A stretch of DNA of 64,000 bases from positions 101,226,048-101,290,047 of the forward strand of contig CM072884.1 in NCBI GenBank assembly GCA_037013685.1. The letters run 5' to 3'. Below the pieces are notes generated by a model that saw only the letters and a program-made list of their open reading frames with translations, was not told the origin of the DNA and searched no databases. Of the stretch, positions 59,012 through 64,000 are shown piece after piece (the first letter of the stretch is position 1; each line of letters begins with the position of its first letter). The position numbers were made by a program, and so were the translations under genes. Source of the stretch: Acridotheres tristis (taxonomy: Eukaryota; Chordata; Aves; Passeriformes; Sturnidae).

Positions 59012-61854
59012 CTCCTAAATTCATCAGACTTCTGCTGTGAGACACCTTCCTGCTACACAGGCACTATGTCTACTTTCAAATATCCTCTGCAGTGAACTGG
59101 ATTTCCTTTTCCTCTCTCTTGCAAGAAAGACTATGATGAAGTGTGAGAAAATAGCCTTTTATTTGCCTTCTGAACTCTTCCCAGCTAGCCAACATACTTG
59201 TATGTAGGTATGTGGACAGCACAATTGCCCGGAGTATCCTGGCACTACTTTTATTAATGCCAAAACATGGCGATATTTTCATGGCTATAATGTCACTCGA
59301 TATGCAGCCCACTGACATTTGCTAGGACCTCACTTGTCATTTCTGGCACCACCCTGTAACAGGAGCTCAGTTCAGGCTCGCAGCCACTGCACCTCCCGGG
59401 GCCCTGAGCCCTTGTCCTGCATCTGCCCAGACAGCCCCGGCAAGCAAGTGCTGCTCGCTGCTGGCTGCCCCTCCCTGCCTGTGGTTCACATGCCTTTCTG
59501 GAAAGCCCATCTTCTCCCATGATAAACCCTGATACTTCTAAATTACTCTTCTGCCTTTACTTTACACTTCATTAACCTCTTGTTCTCTGAAACTTCATCA
59601 GCAATTATTTTGTTCAACACTTGTAAATTTTTTTTTTAAAAAAGCATTTTTAGAGAAGGTGTGGGCTTTTTCACCCTACCATCTTGATCTCCCATTCTAA
59701 GGACAAGCATAGCCATTTCAAACAGAGCACCTGAACTTGCTCATTGAAACATCTTAATTATCACATTTTATTCATTTAATATATGCTATATTGATTTCAC
59801 TTGGCAGTAATTATTTTTCTAATCAGAATGTTTCTCTTCCAAAAGTCAGTTGTTTTACTAGAGTCTGTGACAACAGTGTTGCCTTTATCTCACAGATTTG
59901 TAATTTAATTAAAACTGATACCAAAGAAATAAATGAACTGTTTATTACAAAACCATGTTGAATAACACTCATTAGAATGAAGGGATTACAGCTTACATTG
60001 ATTAGTATCATTCTTTTCATGATTTGTTGAGAACTGATAAAAGGCTGGCTAATTTAAAGCTACCTAGCACAGCCTGCTATTTATAAACATACAGATAGAA
60101 CGTTAGTTTTTATTGTCTCCCCCATATCTTCTGTAACACTCCCAGAGATGCCGAACTGAAGTGGTTTGGAGAACTCAGCCAGTTCTTTCAGCACTCTTGG
60201 CTGCATTGCAAGATTGCAGTGTGCAGTGGGAGCAGCGGCTGCTCACCAACAATGCTGCTCACATACACCACCACATTTCCAGGCACTTGCTCTTCCCTTT
60301 GGGTACTGACATTTGAATTTGTGCATTTACTGACATAGGTGAAGGAATGAAGCAACAGTACAACACTTCTGTTCTTACGAGAGAAACAAAAGGCAACATA
60401 TTTCAAATTTTTCCAGTGGAATCCACCTCCCAAAATTTAAATCAGTGAACATTATCTTTCTTTTCTTGAAAATACTTGAAGATTGAGTTGCTCTAAAAAG
60501 AGAAAACAAACAACAAACAAACAAAACCAACAGAAATGCAACGAAGAAGCCCAGATCCAAGAAGGCAAACACAAGAGGGGAGAGCAACTAGCACAGGAAG
60601 AGAGAGGTCGGTAACAAAGAGCAGCTGGGCAGTCCCCCGGGAAATCCTGTGATTGAATCACAGCTACTGACCTCCCAGCCAGGGCTGAAGCGCACAGCAA
60701 GGCAGGGCATCCTCTGGGAAACAGAAGCCTTTGCTGTGCTGCCAGCCTGAAACCTTTCTGATTGCTCTGTTAGTCCTTTCCAGCAGCTCTATACAGCTCC
60801 ATATTTCACCCTCACAGAGGAATGTAATACTTGTCTAAAAACTTTCCAAGGATGGCAACAAGCACATACTTACTCCTAAGACCACAAAAATCACACTGAA
60901 GAGTAAATGCATTAAATGTGCCTTCTCTAATCTCAGCATTATGGAACCCAGCAAAGAACTGGAGTTTCCATCAGCATTGATGAAAGACAGGTATTTTACA
61001 GTATGAGCAGGACATGGGGTGAGTAGACACCACATAAAATACAATATTCACCAGCAAAGGTCAAATAAACCAAAAGTCTAGTAAGAAATAAGCAAATAAA
61101 TTACCAGAATGTCTTTACTGAATCAATAGAAACTTAGGGTCTCAGTGTGCTGTTACAGCACACCAGTTTAAGGAGCTGGACTAATAACTATCTCTCCAGA
61201 TTGAGAGAGAATAACTAACACCTGAGAATGCTAACATAACTTTTAGAAGAAGGTGTCAAAATACTCCAAGCAAAAAATATAGAGATAATGGTCCAAATCT
61301 AAAGTCTAAAATTGAATCACTGTATACATCCCTGTGATCTAAAAGCATATCTTTTCTAAAATCCATGTCAAAGTAATACCTGCACAGAGAGCTAACCATA
61401 GCTTTCTATGTAAACAGAAGCACATAGCCTATTTTGCCAGAAGGATGTGGCTAAGTGTGAGGTAGTCCAGCGTAGAAACCAGCAGTCTATGCAGCACAGG
61501 TATCACATGCTTTCATCTGACTGCTGCCTTGAAAAGGATAGGACCCACAGCTTCAATATCCAGATTATCAGACCTTTCTTCAAAAGCAGAGTACTACATT
61601 TGCCAGACCTCAAGGCAGTGAGAAAATAACTATCCATGCCCAAAATATTTAAATGCCAGTATGGACTCTCAGGTGAGTTATTACTGATCACCCCACTTCT
61701 TCCAAGGTGTAGGAGCACAAATTTTTCCTCATGTCCCATGGGTTTTGAGTCACTCCCACAGTATGGTAAATAAATGTTCTTAGATGAGGAGCCAGTCCCA
61801 GTTCCTACCAAATAATGACTCAGACTGCTGTGGCAACACAAAAGAGAGCTCCCT
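59012..61854. other. unique sequence, no gene supported
   Basis: A GC-rich patch at about 59320-59520 is open on both strands (59293-59520 minus and 59319-59522 plus), a composition effect. A (CAAA)n-like simple repeat lies at 60502-60529. An 8-base perfect inverted repeat with a 3-base loop lies at 61145-61163. No family is recognised in any frame. Confidence 0.55.
60502..60529 (+). repeat. (CAAA)n-like simple repeat
   Basis: Repeated CAAA and CAA units are visible, interrupted once. It is probably a decayed tetranucleotide microsatellite. Confidence 0.8.
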
Positions 61855-62312
61855 CTTGAGTCCAGGGAAGGGCCACCAAGATGATTGGAGGGTTTGAGCA
61901 CCTCTCCTATGAGGAAGGGCTGAGTGAATTTGGATTGGTCAAACTGGAGAAGAGAAGGCTTTGGTGTGACATAATTGCAGCCTTCCAGTATCTGAAGGAA
62001 GCCTACAAGAAAGCTGGAGAGGGACTTTTCACAAGGGCATGTAGTGACAGAACAAGGAGGAATGGCTTCAAACTGAAAGACAGTAGGTTTAGATTGGATT
62101 CTAGGAAGATATTCTTTACTGTGAGGGTGGTGAGGCACTGGCACAGGTTGTCCAAAGAAGCTGTGGATGCCTCATCTCTGGAGGTGTTCAAGGCCAGGCT
62201 GGATGGAGCTCTGAGCAACTTGGTCTATGAAAAGGTCTCCCTGTCCATGGCACCGAGGCTGGAATCAGATAATACCCTTTCATCTCAAACCATTCTGTGA
62301 TTCCGTGATTCT
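61855..62312 (+). mobile_element. CR1 LINE 3'-end fragment with preserved reading frame
   Basis: The copy starts at AGGGCCACCAAGATGATTGG and runs through the conserved CR1 3' coding end to the tail CCATTCTGTGATTCCGTGAT at about 62290-62309. Of the six CR1 copies in the window it has the best-kept reading frame, which suggests it is among the younger insertions. It is strongly 5'-truncated and could not move by itself. Confidence 0.93.
61881..62300 (+). pseudogene. CR1 reverse transcriptase C-terminal fragment, open for 139 codons
   Basis: The translation carries the conserved end of CR1 ORF2: HLSYEEGLSEFGLVKLEKRR, then RNGFKLKDSRFRLDSRKIFF, then VRVVRHWHRLSKEAVDASSL and a final ARLDGALSNLV. 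The natural stop should fall soon after DGALSNLV; here the frame reads on to 62300 into the tail. All polymerase catalytic motifs are upstream and missing. The start codon is only the first internal ATG, so this is not a gene. Confidence 0.85.
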
Positions 62313-64000
62313 CTTCATGGCCTCACAGTCTGGTGTTTCGAAACTTCACAATTAGTCAGTCATGCAGACAACAAGAACTTTTCCACTGTCAGCATGTGGC
62401 TTCACCTACATGCCACCTAGCATCAAAACAGAACAGTGAGGCTGAAGCTGCGAACAAGAACACAGGGGGATGAATCTACTGAGAGAGACCTGAAGACGAA
62501 AAATGTCCCCTGCATTGCTAAGAACCTAATTCTGCTATCTGATCTGTGTTCCTCTCAGTGTTCCCTGAAAACAAACAGGCTTCACTTGATTTTGAGATCA
62601 CCTAAATTATCTTTGTATCCCAAAACAAGAATTATTGTCTCTGTTGGAAATAGAAAAAGACTGACTAACACATTACTTTTTACCCAGTCCAAGCCTTCAA
62701 AGAAATTTTGCATGGCAACCTGCATGAGCACCCAGGGGAGTCCTGTGCTTGTCTCATCAGCCATGAAATCCTGAGCTGAACAAAGCAAGGTCAAACATGT
62801 TCTGTACAGATATTGATGTCACCTTTTCACAAAAATCAGTCTCGACACTTTTCCTGTTGTTCTCCCTTACAAGGATGCTGTATTTCAACTGTTACAAGGA
62901 AAAAGAACAGCCTGAAGGCCAGAACAGAACTACAATGGAATAGCAACCTGACACACTGGAGCTAGATACTATTAGATATCTGTTTTGATATACTAAAATA
63001 AGCCCTTCTCGTCCTGGTCAACTGGCACTGGGGAAAGCAGCATTCCCAGGAATTATGTCTTGTTTTACATCACAAGTAACCTCTGCATCCAAAACCAAGG
63101 CAGGGGTGGCTCAAGAGCTTGTGGGTATGTTTTGGATCAGTCCCATGCCAAAATCAACAGCAGCACTGCAAGAAGGTGATAGAGAAGGCAGAACTGTAAA
63201 TCTGCAGTCAAGACCAGGAAGGATAGGCGAGATTCTAGTCAGTTATTCTACCTTGTGAGTGACTGCATCTGCAAATTAAAGAGATGATGAACACCTTTTG
63301 AAGTCCAGTGAAGGTACCAGTATAAGAAAGGAATAACAGAAAACTAGTCTTAGCTCACATTCCCCAATATCATCCTTACAGATTTCATGCTAGACAGATA
63401 TATTTCCTTCTTTTTCTTCCCAACACCTTAACACTGGACCGAATGAACGTGCAGATGTGTACAGACTAGTGACCATATGATTAATCCAGATTTGAACCTG
63501 CAATTATCATCATTAGTGCTTGTTCTGAGTAGTGTGGATGTTTTTCTCACTAAGTGTTCTTTTTGCATCTTCCAAGCAATCAAGTGCTATAAAAACAGCT
63601 TTGAAAAACTACAGTAGTTTACACCTTCTTCTTCCAATAAATACTCCTGTCAATATTGATTAATACTGAATCGTTAATACTACACCATTTTAAGAACTAT
63701 TGTGGAAATTACATAGCATAGAGGAAAAAAAACAGTTTCTCACTGTTTCTGATTGCAGATGTTATTGGTTCCTCTTGTCTCATTGGAGAACTTAAAAAAC
63801 AACTTGCATGTATATTTTCTCACTCTACAAAATATTGAGTGGATTATCCACTCTATTAAACTAAAGATATTGTCTACAGAATATTCAGATGGGATTTCCC
63901 TGCAGACATTATTGTGTTAAAACCTTTGTAATTTAATTTCATGGTAAAACATCAAAACAGGATGAAAAGGTATGTTTATCTGTAAGGTAATTGTCTGCAG
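62313..64000. other. unique AT-rich sequence, no gene supported
   Basis: Frames up to 112 codons (62436-62774 plus) with no recognisable product. No repeat family, RNA gene or regulatory motif stands out to the end of the window. Confidence 0.55.

Noticed and set aside
61145..61163. 8-base perfect inverted repeat with a 3-base loop
   Set aside because: Stems of this length are expected about once by chance in a window of this size; no T-run or gene end is associated.
1..64000. tRNA or rRNA genes, CRISPR arrays, prokaryotic operons or a defence system
   Set aside because: No B-box-like GGTTCRAATCC in a cloverleaf, no regularly spaced repeats with unique spacers, and no closely packed long frames. 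Repeat content is avian throughout, so prokaryotic system types do not apply.

Overview
The window looks like ordinary non-coding nuclear DNA from a bird, most likely a songbird. It is AT-rich by eye and has no operon-like gene packing. All of the interspersed repeats I recognise are avian: CR1 non-LTR retrotransposons (six copies, about 3.5 kb in total, mostly 5'-truncated and ending in the usual ATTCTGTGATT-type 3' tail) and two long terminal repeats of avian endogenous retroviruses. The repeat assignments rest on remembered family sequences, not on a database search.

Layout. 1-9.5 kb is mostly unique AT-rich sequence with one GC-richer block (about 1.3-2.3 kb). A plus-strand CR1 lies at about 9.5-10.5 kb. 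Unique sequence follows to 18.3 kb, then a short minus-strand CR1 tail. At 20.8-21.3 kb there is a compact CpG-rich patch with a near-consensus CTCF-like motif and two good splice-donor-like sites. This is the most promising unexplained segment. 21.3-32.2 kb is unique. At 32.2-36.1 kb three CR1 copies in both orientations surround a short G-rich minisatellite. 36.1-44.0 kb is unique. A partial ERV LTR (plus strand) ends at 44.394 kb. Unique sequence runs to 58.4 kb, where a nearly complete solo ERV LTR (minus strand) sits at 58.43-59.01 kb. A CR1 with the best-preserved reading frame lies at 61.86-62.31 kb, and the remainder is unique.

Genes. I found no protein-coding gene I can support. The open frames are short (60-213 codons), resemble no family I know, and often overlap on both strands of GC-rich patches, as chance frames do. 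The only recognisable protein-coding remnants belong to CR1 reverse transcriptases, and these are broken. I saw no tRNA, rRNA, CRISPR or operon. The window is best read as intergenic or large-intron DNA. I found no convincing undescribed biological system. The findings are modest leads that RNA-seq, multi-bird alignment or repeat masking could settle.
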